Shown here in pieces: positions 49,328-57,861 of a stretch of DNA of 64,000 nt (within the stretch, counting starts at the first letter, position 1; each line of letters starts with the position of its first letter). The notes below the pieces were generated by a model that worked only from the letters and a program-made list of their open reading frames with translations, searched no databases and was not told where the DNA came from. A program made the position numbers and the translations under genes. The stretch is from Pseudoroseomonas cervicalis (GTDB taxonomy: Bacteria > Pseudomonadota > Alphaproteobacteria > Acetobacterales > Acetobacteraceae), in assembly GCF_030818485.1 (NCBI RefSeq), contig NZ_JAUTAJ010000004.1, positions 434,001 to 498,000 of the forward strand. The letters are read 5' to 3'.

Positions 49328-50146
49328 ATGGCGCAAGTGATCGTGGTGACGTCCGGCAAGGGAGGGGTCGGCAAGACCACAAGCTCTGCCGCCTTCGCCA
49401 CAGGTCTCGCCCAGACCGGCAAGAAGACGGTGGTCATCGACTTCGATGTCGGGCTGCGCAACCTTGACCTGATCATGGGCGTCGAGCGGCGCGTGGTGTT
49501 CGACATCGTCAACGTCATCAGCGGCGAGGCGAAGCTGAACCAGGCGCTGATCCGCGACAAGCGGGTCGACACCCTCTCGATCCTCCCCGCCTCCCAGACG
49601 CGCGACAAGGACGCGCTGACCAAGGAAGGCGTGGCGCAGATCATCGACGAGCTGAGCCAGGAATTCGACTACATCCTGTGCGACAGCCCGGCCGGCATCG
49701 AGAAGGGCGCGCTGCTGTCGCTCTATTTCGCCGACCAGGCGATCGTCGTCACCAACCCCGAGGTTTCCTCGGTGCGCGATTCCGACCGCATCCTCGGCGT
49801 GCTGCAGTCGAAGTCGCGCCGCGCCGAGGAGAAGAAGGAGCCGGTGAAGGAGCATCTGCTGGTCACCCGCTACGCGCCCGAGCGCGTCGAGCGGGGCGAG
49901 ATGCTGAAGCTCGAGGATATCCGCGAGATCCTGGCGATCCCGCTGCTGGGCGTGATCCCGGAGAGCGAGAGCGTGCTGAAGGCGTCCAACACCGGCAATC
50001 CGGTGATCCTGGACGATGGCAGCAATGCCGGCCAGGCCTACAAGGATGCGGTCGCCCGCTTCCTGGGCGAGGACCGGCCGCACCGCTTCATCGACCCGGA
50101 GAAGAAGGGTTTCCTGTCCCGTCTGTTCGGGGGGAGGGCTGCATGA
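49328..50146 (+). CDS. minD: Septum site-determining ATPase MinD
   Basis: MinD is a membrane-binding ATPase that carries MinC and oscillates with MinE. The 272-residue product has the deviant Walker A SGKGGVGKTTSS (K11 and K16), the switch IDFDVGLRNLDLIMG, Walker B-like YILCDSPAGIE, and a C-terminal amphipathic membrane-targeting helix EKKGFLSRLFGG. aggagaga lies 7 bases before the ATG. It starts 31 bases after the minC stop and overlaps minE by 4 bases. Confidence 0.97.
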   Translation: MAQVIVVTSGKGGVGKTTSSAAFATGLAQTGKKTVVIDFDVGLRNLDLIMGVERRVVFDIVNVISGEAKLNQALIRDKRVDTLSILPASQTRDKDALTKEGVAQIIDELSQEFDYILCDSPAGIEKGALLSLYFADQAIVVTNPEVSSVRDSDRILGVLQSKSRRAEEKKEPVKEHLLVTRYAPERVERGEMLKLEDIREILAIPLLGVIPESESVLKASNTGNPVILDDGSNAGQAYKDAVARFLGEDRPHRFIDPEKKGFLSRLFGGRAA

Positions 50147-50448
50147 GCTGGCTCGACGTCTTCCGCGGCACCCGCAAACCGGCCCCCGTGACCCCGGCGG
50201 GGGCGGCCAAGGAGCGGTTGCAGATCGTCCTCGCCCATGAGCGCATCAGCCGCACCGGCGATGATTTCCTGCCGCGCCTGCAGCGCGAGCTGATCCAGGT
50301 CGTGGCGCGCTATGTCGCCATCGACCCGAAGGCGGTGAATGTCTCCCTCGACCGCGGGGGCGACATGAGCACGCTGGCGATCGAGGTGGAATTGCCGGCC
50401 CCCGCCGGCGAGAAGCCCGGCGCCGAGGCCGGCCAGAAGGCGTCCTGA
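50143..50448 (+). CDS. minE: Cell division topological specificity factor MinE
   Basis: MinE stimulates MinD ATPase and drives pole-to-pole oscillation. The 101-residue product has the N-terminal membrane helix MSWLDVFRG, the anti-MinCD segment AKERLQIVLAHERISR, and the dimerisation domain LQRELIQVVARYVAID with LAIEVELP. The 15-residue Ala/Gly tail is not conserved. Its ATG lies in the minD stop (ATGA). The stop codons of minE and of the convergent transporter lie in a 7-bp inverted repeat, tgagcgg/ccgctca (50446-50452, 50485-50491). Confidence 0.95.
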   Translation: MSWLDVFRGTRKPAPVTPAGAAKERLQIVLAHERISRTGDDFLPRLQRELIQVVARYVAIDPKAVNVSLDRGGDMSTLAIEVELPAPAGEKPGAEAGQKAS

Positions 50449-50488
50449 GCGGCTTCCCCAAGACCCCCCGGCTTCGGCGCGGCCCCGC

Positions 50489-51352
50489 TCAGCGGCCGCG
50501 CCGCACCAGATAGAGGGTGGCCGCCAGCATGGCCAGCGTGCCGGCCAGCAGCTCCCAGCCCGGGCGTTCCGCATAGACCGCCCAGCCGATCGCCGCGCTG
50601 GCGGGGATCTGCGCATATTCCACCGGCGCCAGCAGCCCGACCTCCGCCCGCCGCGCCGCGGCCGAGGCGGCCAGATCCGCGCCCAGCGCGAACAGCGTGC
50701 CGCCCAGCAGCATCAGCAGCGCGAACAGGCTCGGCGTCTGCCAGACGAAGGCGGAGACGGGGCCCCAGAACAGCACCGAGATCATGGCGTACCAGGCGAC
50801 CACGCGGGCCGGCGGCTCGGTGGCGGAGAGCGCCTTGAAGGTGATCAGCACCAGCCCGCTGCACAGGCCCGCCGCCAGCGCCGCCGGCGTGCCGAGGGAG
50901 AGGGTGCCGCCCGGCTGGGCGATGATCAGCACGCCGAGGAAGCCGATGCCGGCGGCGAGCGCCCGGTCGCGGCGGATCTTCTCATGCAGCAGGAGGGCGG
51001 CCAGCGGCAGCACCCAGAGCGGGCGGGCGCTCATCATCGCCACCGCATCGGCCAGCGGCAGCAGCAGGATGGCGATCAGCTGCAGCAGGAAGGTGGCGAT
51101 GCCGGCGGCGCCGCGCGCCAGATGCAGGCGCGGCCGGCGGGTGGAGAGCGCGGCGAGCGGCCCGCTGCGCAGGATCCAGGGCAGCAGAAAGGCCAGGGTG
51201 ATCAGCCCGCGGGCGAAGGGCACCAGGGGAACCGGCAGCCCCTCGCGCAGCGCCGCGCGGTAGCAGGCATTGACGCCCGCCCCGCACAGCGCCGCCAGCA
51301 GCATCAGCCCCATCCCCGTCAGGGCGGCGGAGGGGGCGCGCCCTGGCGACAT
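50489..51352 (-). CDS. EamA/DMT-family transporter
   Basis: DMT permeases export or import small metabolites. The 287-residue product has ten hydrophobic helices in two EamA halves (N-terminal half ending EKIRRDRALAAGIGFLGVLI, second half ending AERPGWELLAGTLAMLAATL). These half-ends follow the usual E-x4-WxxxGxxLI pattern. The substrate is unknown. Its ATG overlaps the stop of the 62-residue gene upstream in a TGATG arrangement, indicating coupled translation. Confidence 0.9.
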   Translation of the reverse strand: MSPGRAPSAALTGMGLMLLAALCGAGVNACYRAALREGLPVPLVPFARGLITLAFLLPWILRSGPLAALSTRRPRLHLARGAAGIATFLLQLIAILLLPLADAVAMMSARPLWVLPLAALLLHEKIRRDRALAAGIGFLGVLIIAQPGGTLSLGTPAALAAGLCSGLVLITFKALSATEPPARVVAWYAMISVLFWGPVSAFVWQTPSLFALLMLLGGTLFALGADLAASAAARRAEVGLLAPVEYAQIPASAAIGWAVYAERPGWELLAGTLAMLAATLYLVRRGR

Positions 51353-51540
51353 CAGCGGCGCGGGGCCAGCTCGGTCTCCAGCGCCTTGATCTTGGCGGTC
51401 AGCGATTCCCGCAGCGCCGGGGAGGCGTGCGACTTCATGCCGGCCAGCGCCTCCTTCAGCTCGCGCAGCTGGCGCTTCTTTTCCTCGAGATTGCGGGAGA
51501 TCGGGCGATTGCCGGAGATCTGGCCGTCAAAGGCGCGCAT
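51352..51540 (-). CDS. Small coiled-coil protein, unknown function
   Basis: The 62-residue product, MRAFDGQISGNRPISRN followed by a heptad-like helix (LEEKKRQLRELKEALAGMKS, then LRESLTAKIKALETELAPRR), is very rich in Lys, Arg, Glu and Leu and looks like a short dimeric coiled coil. No domain is recognised and it has no signal or membrane segment. It ends in TGATG with the transporter, which supports it being a real, translated gene. A role tied to the transporter is only a guess from position. Confidence 0.6.
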   Translation of the reverse strand: MRAFDGQISGNRPISRNLEEKKRQLRELKEALAGMKSHASPALRESLTAKIKALETELAPRR

Positions 51541-51640
51541 GGCAGGGTTTCCTCATGTCCGGAAGGAGGCCGCCCCGGGGCCGCCCCCTTCGGACGGGGG
51601 GCGGGGCCGGGCAGGGCTGGGCGGCGTGGGTGGAAGGGGG

Positions 51641-52093
51641 CTAGAGACCGTTCAGCTTGCGCAGCAGCCGCGTCAGCACGGCGCGCTCGCTGGCCGAGAG
51701 GGGTGCGGCGAGCCGCTCCTCATGCTCGGCGATGCGCGCCTTGAAGGGCGGCAGCAGGGCCTGTCCGGCCTCGCTCAGATGCAGCGCCTGGGCGCGGCGG
51801 TCGCCGCTGACCGCATGCCGCTCCACCAGCCCGCGCTCGGCCAGGCGCTGCACCGCCGGGCTGAGGGTGGATTTGTCGAGCCCCGCCGCCTGCGCCAGCT
51901 GTCCCAGCGTGATGCCGGGATTGGCCTCGACCAGGCAGAGGAGCGCGAATTCGCCGGAGGTGATGCCGTATTCGGCGGTGCTCTCGGTGAAGTCGAGCAG
52001 CATGCGGGTATGGGCGCGGCGCAGCAGATGCCCGAGCAACCCCGGCAGGGGGCCCAGATCGATCGCTTCCTGCCTGGCACGCGCTGCATCCAT
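51641..52093 (-). CDS. MarR-family transcriptional regulator
   Basis: The 150-residue product from ATG 52093 (MDAARARQEAIDLGPL) has the MarR winged helix: ITSGEFALLCLVEANPGITL, then LGQLAQAAGLDKSTLSPAVQ (recognition helix), RLAERGLVERHAVSGDRRAQ (wing with DxR) and the C-terminal dimerisation helix. A GTG at 52168 would add 25 Cys/Ala-rich residues and is rejected. A palindrome upstream (52148-52165) may be its own operator. Its target could be itself, the transporter downstream, or genes elsewhere. Confidence 0.88.
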   Translation of the reverse strand: MDAARARQEAIDLGPLPGLLGHLLRRAHTRMLLDFTESTAEYGITSGEFALLCLVEANPGITLGQLAQAAGLDKSTLSPAVQRLAERGLVERHAVSGDRRAQALHLSEAGQALLPPFKARIAEHEERLAAPLSASERAVLTRLLRKLNGL

Positions 52094-52147
52094 GCGGCCC
52101 AGGATAGCGCAGCCACCGGGGGCGCGGAACGCCGAAGCGGCGCGGCA

Positions 52148-52165
52148 TCCACAGCTTTCTGTGGA
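52148..52165. promoter_or_regulatory. Candidate MarR operator palindrome
   Basis: tccacag (52148-52154) and ctgtgga (52159-52165) form a perfect inverted repeat with a 4-base centre, 55 bases upstream of the MarR start. MarR proteins bind such 16-20 base palindromes near their own promoter. A G+C hairpin with 8-bp arms (52167-52174 and 52179-52186), abutting the tamB stop, lies beside it and more likely belongs to the tamB 3' end. Confidence 0.4.
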
Positions 52166-52185
52166 CACCGCGCCGCGCGGCGCGG

Positions 52186-55100
52186 TCAGTACTCGAATTC
52201 GTAGGACAGTCCGACGCGCTCGCCATCCTCGCCGCCGGTGCTGCTCTCCAGCTTCAGCCGCGGCGTCAGCTCCACCTCGACGCCGACGCGCGGGCCGCCA
52301 TCGGTGCCCTGCTCGACATTCAGATAGACACCCTGGCCGAGATAGCCGCCGGCATTCAGCGAGGGGTTCTCAAGCCCCCCCTGATTGTTGCCGACGCCCA
52401 GCCGGTCGAGGCCGAGCCGGTCCGCCAGCCGGCCCAGGAAACCGCGCCCGCCGCCCGGGGCGACGCCCGCCAGCGTCGCCGCGCCGCCGGCCAGCTGGGC
52501 GATCTCCAGCGGCGAGAGCCGGTCGACGGGACGGTTGAACAGCAGCCGCGCCAGCACCTCGTCCTGCGGCAGCTCGGGCTCCGAGGTGAAGCTGATGACC
52601 GGGCTGCTGGGCTGGCCGGTGATGCTGACGGTGATGGTGACACCCTGGGCGGTGGTGCTGGCCTCGAAATCCAGCGAGGGGGTCAGCGCGCCGTCGAAGG
52701 TGAGGTCGCCCTTGCTGAAGGTCAGCCGACGGTCGAGCAGCTGGAAGGTGCCGCGCCGCAGGTTGAAGGCGCCATCCGTCTGCACATCGGCCGCGGTGCC
52801 GCCGACATGCAGCCGCCCGCCCAGCTCGGCATCCAGGCCGCGGCCGCGGATCAGGATGGATTGCGGCGCCTCCACCGTGATGTCGAGCGCGATCGGCGCC
52901 GGCGGCGGGCCGGGGGCGGCGGGCGGCGGCGCGCCGGCGCCGCGCTCGCGCACCTCGCCCAGCGTCGCGACGCCGCCGCCCGGCAGGGCCTGCGGGATGT
53001 TCACCGCCACCCGCCGCAGCCGCACCGTGCCGCCCAGCGCCGGATTTTCCTGCAAGGGGCCGGTGAAGCGCAGATCGGCATCCAGCAGCGCCGTCACCAG
53101 CTCGCTCTGCACCGGCGTCGCGTCGCGCGCGGTGATGGCGATGTCGAGCGGGATGCCCGGCGCCAGCGGCTCGGCCTGGCCGGTGATGCGGAGAGTGCCG
53201 GTGCCGGCGCGCGCGGTGATGCCCTCGATCACCACGCGCTGGCCATCGGCGCGGATGCGGCCCTGGATGCCGGTCAGCCGCAGCCCGTAGAGCGGGTTGC
53301 GGATGTCGCCGCCCGAGAGGGTGGCGCCGCCGGTCAGCACCGGCGCGCCCAGCGTGCCGCTGGCCCCCGCATCCAGCGCCAGCCTGCCGGTGACGCGGTT
53401 GGCGCCGCCGCCGAGGCTGGGGGCCAGCAGCGGCTGCAGATTGGCATTGCCGCGCAGGCTGGCATTCAGCGGCGCATCCGCGCCGGGCCCCTGCGGCAGG
53501 CTGGCGGTGGCGTCCAGCGTCACCAGCTGGCCCATGCGCAGCGCCGCCTCGGCGCGGATGGCGCCGCTGCCGGCGCGCTGCAGCTGCACCCGCAGGCTCG
53601 CCGCCGGCCAGCCCTGCGACCAGGGGGCGGTGACCTGCAGCCCGGTGCCGTTCAGCGTCGCGTTCACCTCCGGCGCGCTGGTCGGGCCGGTGATGCGCGC
53701 CTCGCCCACCACCGTGCCGGAGAGCCGCGGCTCGGGCACGAACATGTTCACCAGCGAGGCCGGCAGGGCGGCCAGCGCCACGCGCAGATCGGCCCGCTCC
53801 GGCCCCCAGCGGCCGCTCAGGGTGAAATTGCCGGCCGGGCGGGCGGCCAGCCGCAGCCCGGGGATCTCCACCGCGCCGGAGGGCGGCAGCAGGATGGCGC
53901 CGGGCGCGGCCAGGCGGATGCCCATCTCGCCCTGCGCCGCCTCGAAGCGCGCGATGTCGAGGCGCATGCCCTGCTCGTTGCGGGTGAAGCGGCCCTGGCC
54001 CTGCACATCGGCCTGCGGCAGCCTGCCCTGCACCTGCCAGTCCAGCGCCGCGTCGGTGCCCTTCAGCGTCATGCTGGCCGCGTAGTTCTTGCCGCCGAGC
54101 GCGATGCGCTGCGTCTCGGCGCGGGCGTCGAAGGCCTGCAGCCCCTCCGGCGTCGGGTTCAGCCGGGCGCGCAGGCGGAAGCCGCCGGCGATCTCCTGGC
54201 CGATCAGGCCGGAAAGCGGGGCGAGGTTCTGCGCCTCCGCCTCCAGGCTGCCATCGAAGCGGGTGGTGGTGGTGTTCAGGCTGCCCTCGGCCTTGGCCTG
54301 CACCGGGCCGAAGGTCAGGCTGGCGGCGTCCAGCCGCACCATCTCGCCCTGCTGCGCCGCGCGCAGATCGAGCGAGACCGGCTGGCCCTCGGCGCGGCCG
54401 GTCAGCCGGATGGTGCCGGCCAGGCCGCTGACCGAGGGGATCTCGGCGGCCAGATGCGGCTCTTCGATGCGCCGCCCGGCGGCCACCAGGCCGGGGCTGG
54501 TCACCTCCAGCCGGATGGCGGGGTCGGCGGCGGGGCCGGTGATGCGGGCCTCCAGCCGGGCGGGGCCGGAGAGCTCCGGGCGCAGCCTTTGCAGCTCCGG
54601 CAGTTCCAGCAGGGCGGTGAGGTCGAGCACCTGCCACCCGGTGCCGCTGGCCTGCAGCCGGGCGCCCTGGCCGCGCACATCGAGGGAATCGATGCGGAAG
54701 ATCGTGCCGCGGTAATCGGCCTCCGGCGCCGGGCCGAGCGCGCCGGAGAGCGGCTCGGGCGCCGTGAGGCCCTGTGGCCGCAGCGCCGCCTGGATGCGCT
54801 CGCCCTCCTCCACCGTGGCGGTCAGGGTCAGCGCCTGCCAGCCGAAGCCGGCGGGGATGAGATCGCCCAGCACCGCGGAGGGGGCCAGCCGCGCCTCGGC
54901 CTGCAGCCTGGCCAGGTTGCCCTGGGCGGTGATCTCGCCGGCGCGGGTGGAGAGGCGCAGCGAAGCCAGCTCCGGCTGGCCGCCGGCCGGCAGCTTCGCG
55001 TCGATGGCGAAGTCGACGGCGCGCACCGGCTCGGGCGCCAGCGGCGCCGGGGCGTCCAGATGGCCCCGCAGCGCCAGCGCGCCGCCGCCCTGGGCATCCA

Positions 55101-55920
55101 GCGCCAATTGCCCCTCGGCATTGAAGCCGGCCTGGCCGCCGAAATCGGCGCTGGCGCGCAGAGCGGCGCCGCTGGCCGGCCCGTCCAGCGACAGGCGCAG
55201 CTCGGCCGGCGCGGTGGCGATGCCGAGCGCGGTGGCCAGCACACCCCCCGCCGGCTCGGCGACCCGGAGATCGGCCTTCAGCGCCGCCTGCGGGTCGAGG
55301 GCGAGGTCGAGATCGAGCCGCCCCTCCGCCTCCAGCCGCTGCACGCCGAGCTTCGCCTGCAACGCGGCGGCGACCAGGCTGGCCTGGCCCTCGGCCGAGA
55401 GGGCGAAGAAGGGGGCGGGGCCATGCTCCTCGACGGTGGCCGCCACCAGCTCGCGCGGGATCTCGATGCGGGCGATGGAAAGCCGCTCCAGCCGCAGCGC
55501 CACGGGCAAATTGGGCAGGGTCGGGATCGGCCCGCCCTCGGAAGGGGTCGGCTCGGGCGGCGGCGCGTTCGGGTCGCTCTCCGGCAGGCGCAGCAGCGCG
55601 ATGCGGGCGGCCTGCAGCGTCTCGATGCGCAGCTCGCGGCTGAGCAGGGCGCGCAGGTCGATGTCGAGCCGCGCCTGCTCCACCTCCAGCCAGACGCCCT
55701 TGGCATCGGCCATGCGCAGCCGGGCGAAGCCGGGGGCGCCGGGGATCGGGCCGTGCAGCCCCTCGATGGTGAGGCCGGGCACGAAGCGCTGCGCCAGATC
55801 GGCGATCAGCTTCTGTCCCGGCGCGGTGTTGGCCGCCGCCAGCACGCCGCCCAGCAGCAGCACCGGCAGCAGAATCAGGAAGGCCAGGAGCCCGAGGCCC
55901 CAACGCAGCACGCGGCGCAT
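52186..55920 (-). CDS. tamB: Translocation and assembly module protein TamB
   Basis: TamB spans the periplasm, works with TamA in outer-membrane assembly and, as an AsmA-like protein, may move phospholipids. The 1244-residue product has one N-terminal inner-membrane helix (about 7-30), a very long beta-rich region of repeating short strands, and the DUF490 C-terminal domain (FDGALTPSLDFEASTTAQGV, LPQDEVLARLLFNRPVDRLS) that ends in GLSYEFEY with terminal aromatics for barrel insertion. Its ATG overlaps the tamA stop (TGATG). Confidence 0.94.
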   Translation of the reverse strand: MRRVLRWGLGLLAFLILLPVLLLGGVLAAANTAPGQKLIADLAQRFVPGLTIEGLHGPIPGAPGFARLRMADAKGVWLEVEQARLDIDLRALLSRELRIETLQAARIALLRLPESDPNAPPPEPTPSEGGPIPTLPNLPVALRLERLSIARIEIPRELVAATVEEHGPAPFFALSAEGQASLVAAALQAKLGVQRLEAEGRLDLDLALDPQAALKADLRVAEPAGGVLATALGIATAPAELRLSLDGPASGAALRASADFGGQAGFNAEGQLALDAQGGGALALRGHLDAPAPLAPEPVRAVDFAIDAKLPAGGQPELASLRLSTRAGEITAQGNLARLQAEARLAPSAVLGDLIPAGFGWQALTLTATVEEGERIQAALRPQGLTAPEPLSGALGPAPEADYRGTIFRIDSLDVRGQGARLQASGTGWQVLDLTALLELPELQRLRPELSGPARLEARITGPAADPAIRLEVTSPGLVAAGRRIEEPHLAAEIPSVSGLAGTIRLTGRAEGQPVSLDLRAAQQGEMVRLDAASLTFGPVQAKAEGSLNTTTTRFDGSLEAEAQNLAPLSGLIGQEIAGGFRLRARLNPTPEGLQAFDARAETQRIALGGKNYAASMTLKGTDAALDWQVQGRLPQADVQGQGRFTRNEQGMRLDIARFEAAQGEMGIRLAAPGAILLPPSGAVEIPGLRLAARPAGNFTLSGRWGPERADLRVALAALPASLVNMFVPEPRLSGTVVGEARITGPTSAPEVNATLNGTGLQVTAPWSQGWPAASLRVQLQRAGSGAIRAEAALRMGQLVTLDATASLPQGPGADAPLNASLRGNANLQPLLAPSLGGGANRVTGRLALDAGASGTLGAPVLTGGATLSGGDIRNPLYGLRLTGIQGRIRADGQRVVIEGITARAGTGTLRITGQAEPLAPGIPLDIAITARDATPVQSELVTALLDADLRFTGPLQENPALGGTVRLRRVAVNIPQALPGGGVATLGEVRERGAGAPPPAAPGPPPAPIALDITVEAPQSILIRGRGLDAELGGRLHVGGTAADVQTDGAFNLRRGTFQLLDRRLTFSKGDLTFDGALTPSLDFEASTTAQGVTITVSITGQPSSPVISFTSEPELPQDEVLARLLFNRPVDRLSPLEIAQLAGGAATLAGVAPGGGRGFLGRLADRLGLDRLGVGNNQGGLENPSLNAGGYLGQGVYLNVEQGTDGGPRVGVEVELTPRLKLESSTGGEDGERVGLSYEFEY

Positions 55921-57836
55921 CAGAAGGCCTGCCCGATGCCGAGATAGAGGCCGAAGGCGCTGTCGCCCCGCTCGCGGTTCAGCGGCAGCGCGACATCGGC
56001 GCGCAGCGGGCCGATGCCCGTCAGGTAGCGCACGCCGAGGCCGGCGCCGAATTTCATGTTGTCGAAGGCCGGCGTCTGGTCGCGGGTGACCGAGCCGGCA
56101 TCGAGGAAGGCCGCCATGCCGAAGGCGCCGCTGATGCGCTGGCGCAGCTCGATGCTGCCCTCGACCTGGGAGAGGCCGCCGGCAGGCTCGTTGGAGGCGG
56201 TGCGCGGCCCGATCGACTGGTAGTCATAGCCGCGCACCGAGCCGCCGCCGCCCGAATAGAAGCGCTTGTCCGGCGGCACGCCGCCGAAGCTGGCGCCGAC
56301 GATGCTGCCCACCGCGGCGCGCAGCGCCAGCACGCTGCCCTTGTCGCCGGAGAGGTCGAAATAGGTGCTGCCCTGGGCACGCAGCCGGGTGAAGGCGTTG
56401 CTCTCCCCCAGGCTGTAGATCGGGTTGACCAGCAGCGTGGCGCGCAGGCCGCGCGTCGGGTTCAGCGGGCTGTCCACATCGGTCCAGCGCAGCGAGCCCA
56501 GCACGCCCACCAGCTGGTAGTCGGTGGTGCTGCCATCCTGCGTCACACGGCTGAATTCCAGCTGCGGCCCGGCGCTGATCGTCAGCCTGGGCGAGACGGT
56601 GCGCTCCAGCGTGGCGCCGAGGGTGAAGGCGTCGCGGTCATAGGCATCGGGGCGCTCGCGCAGGGCGGCGATGTCGAAGGTCAGGCTCTGGTTGCGCCCG
56701 GCGAACCAGGGGGTGCGCAGGCTGGCCGAGACCTTGCCGCCGGTGTCGCTGGTATCGCCCGTGGTGCCGAGCCGGTTGACCTCCGCCTCCAGCCGCAGCC
56801 GCTCGGCGCCGCCGAACAGGTTGCGGTGTTCCCAGTAGGTGCTGAAGGTGGGGCCGTAGCGGGTCTCGTAGGCGGCGCTGAAGCCGATGGCGCGCAAAGG
56901 CCGCTCGATCACCGTATAGGTCAGCGGCAGGCGGCCATCCTCGTCCAGCCGGTCGGCGGCGCGGGCGCGCACCGTGCTGAACACGCCGAGGCTGAGCAGG
57001 TCCTGGCGTGTCTTGTTCACCCGCTCCTGGCTGTAGGTCTGCCCCTCCAGCGGCGCCACGATGCGGCCGAGCAGGGCGCTGTCGGTGCGCCGCTCCCCGG
57101 TCACGCCGGGGCGGGCGAATTGCGCGCGCGGGCCGGGGGCGACCACGAAGGTCACCTCCATGCGCTTCGTGTCATGGTCCACCGTGACGCGGCGGCGCAC
57201 CCGGGCGAAGGGGTGGCCGGCATCCTGCAGCGCCTTGGTCAGCCGCCCCTCGGCATCCAGGATCGGCTGGGCGCGGGCGGGGCTGTCGGCGGCGAGGCCG
57301 GTCTCCCCGGCATCGGCCAGCGAGGCGCCATCCGGCTCGGCCTGCAGCCGCACCGGGTCCAGCCGGTATTGCGGCCCGCGCTCGACGGTGATGGTGATCG
57401 GGATCGGCCCGGCCCCGGCCGGGCGGGATGACAGCCGGTCGGCCAGGCCGGGCGTGTCCGGCGGGGTGCCATCGACCAGGATGGTGGCGCGGCCGGCGTA
57501 ATAGCCCTCCGAGCGCAGCGCGTCGCGCATATTGCCCGACTCGGCGATGGCGCGGCTGACCAGGCCGTAGGTATCGACAGGCGCCCGCTCCCGCAGCTGC
57601 TCCAGCGCCGAGGCGCGGGAGATGGCGTCGTCCAGCGCCTCATCCCCGGTCTCCGGCAGGGTCACGCTGTACTCGACGCGCTGCTCCTCGGACTCCGCCT
57701 CCGGTGTGGTCGCCTCCGCCGGCACGGCACTGTCCGCAGCCGGCTGCGCCGCCGCCTGCACCAGACCGAGAAGGGGAAGTGCCAGCCCTGCACCGGCCAT
57801 GAGGATCATCAGGGGAAGGGAGGATTTGAGACGCAT
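55920..57836 (-). CDS. tamA: Translocation and assembly module protein TamA
   Basis: TamA is an Omp85-family outer-membrane protein paired with TamB. The 638-residue product has a signal peptide (about 1-30, ending VQAAAQ), three POTRA-like domains (about 52-330) and a 16-strand barrel with the Omp85 motif VRGYDYQSIGPR and the terminal strand FGLYLGIGQAF ending in Phe. It is divergent from the amidohydrolase with only 25 bases between the start codons. No Shine-Dalgarno is visible, so its mRNA start is unclear. Confidence 0.93.
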   Translation of the reverse strand: MRLKSSLPLMILMAGAGLALPLLGLVQAAAQPAADSAVPAEATTPEAESEEQRVEYSVTLPETGDEALDDAISRASALEQLRERAPVDTYGLVSRAIAESGNMRDALRSEGYYAGRATILVDGTPPDTPGLADRLSSRPAGAGPIPITITVERGPQYRLDPVRLQAEPDGASLADAGETGLAADSPARAQPILDAEGRLTKALQDAGHPFARVRRRVTVDHDTKRMEVTFVVAPGPRAQFARPGVTGERRTDSALLGRIVAPLEGQTYSQERVNKTRQDLLSLGVFSTVRARAADRLDEDGRLPLTYTVIERPLRAIGFSAAYETRYGPTFSTYWEHRNLFGGAERLRLEAEVNRLGTTGDTSDTGGKVSASLRTPWFAGRNQSLTFDIAALRERPDAYDRDAFTLGATLERTVSPRLTISAGPQLEFSRVTQDGSTTDYQLVGVLGSLRWTDVDSPLNPTRGLRATLLVNPIYSLGESNAFTRLRAQGSTYFDLSGDKGSVLALRAAVGSIVGASFGGVPPDKRFYSGGGGSVRGYDYQSIGPRTASNEPAGGLSQVEGSIELRQRISGAFGMAAFLDAGSVTRDQTPAFDNMKFGAGLGVRYLTGIGPLRADVALPLNRERGDSAFGLYLGIGQAF

Positions 57837-57854
57837 CGGCTTAAGCGGTATGCC
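57826..57854 (+). promoter_or_regulatory. Candidate promoter for a leaderless amidohydrolase mRNA
   Basis: TTGAGA (57826-57831, within the first codons of tamA on the other strand) and TATGCC (57849-57854) are 17 bases apart. The predicted start is base 57861 or 57862, the latter being the A of the ATG. No ribosome site precedes that ATG. Confidence 0.5.
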
Positions 57855-57861
57855 CTAGCAC

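Noticed and set aside
52807..55947. Open frame of about 1000 codons antisense to tamB
   Set aside because: A composition shadow of tamB, with no domain, start site or promoter.
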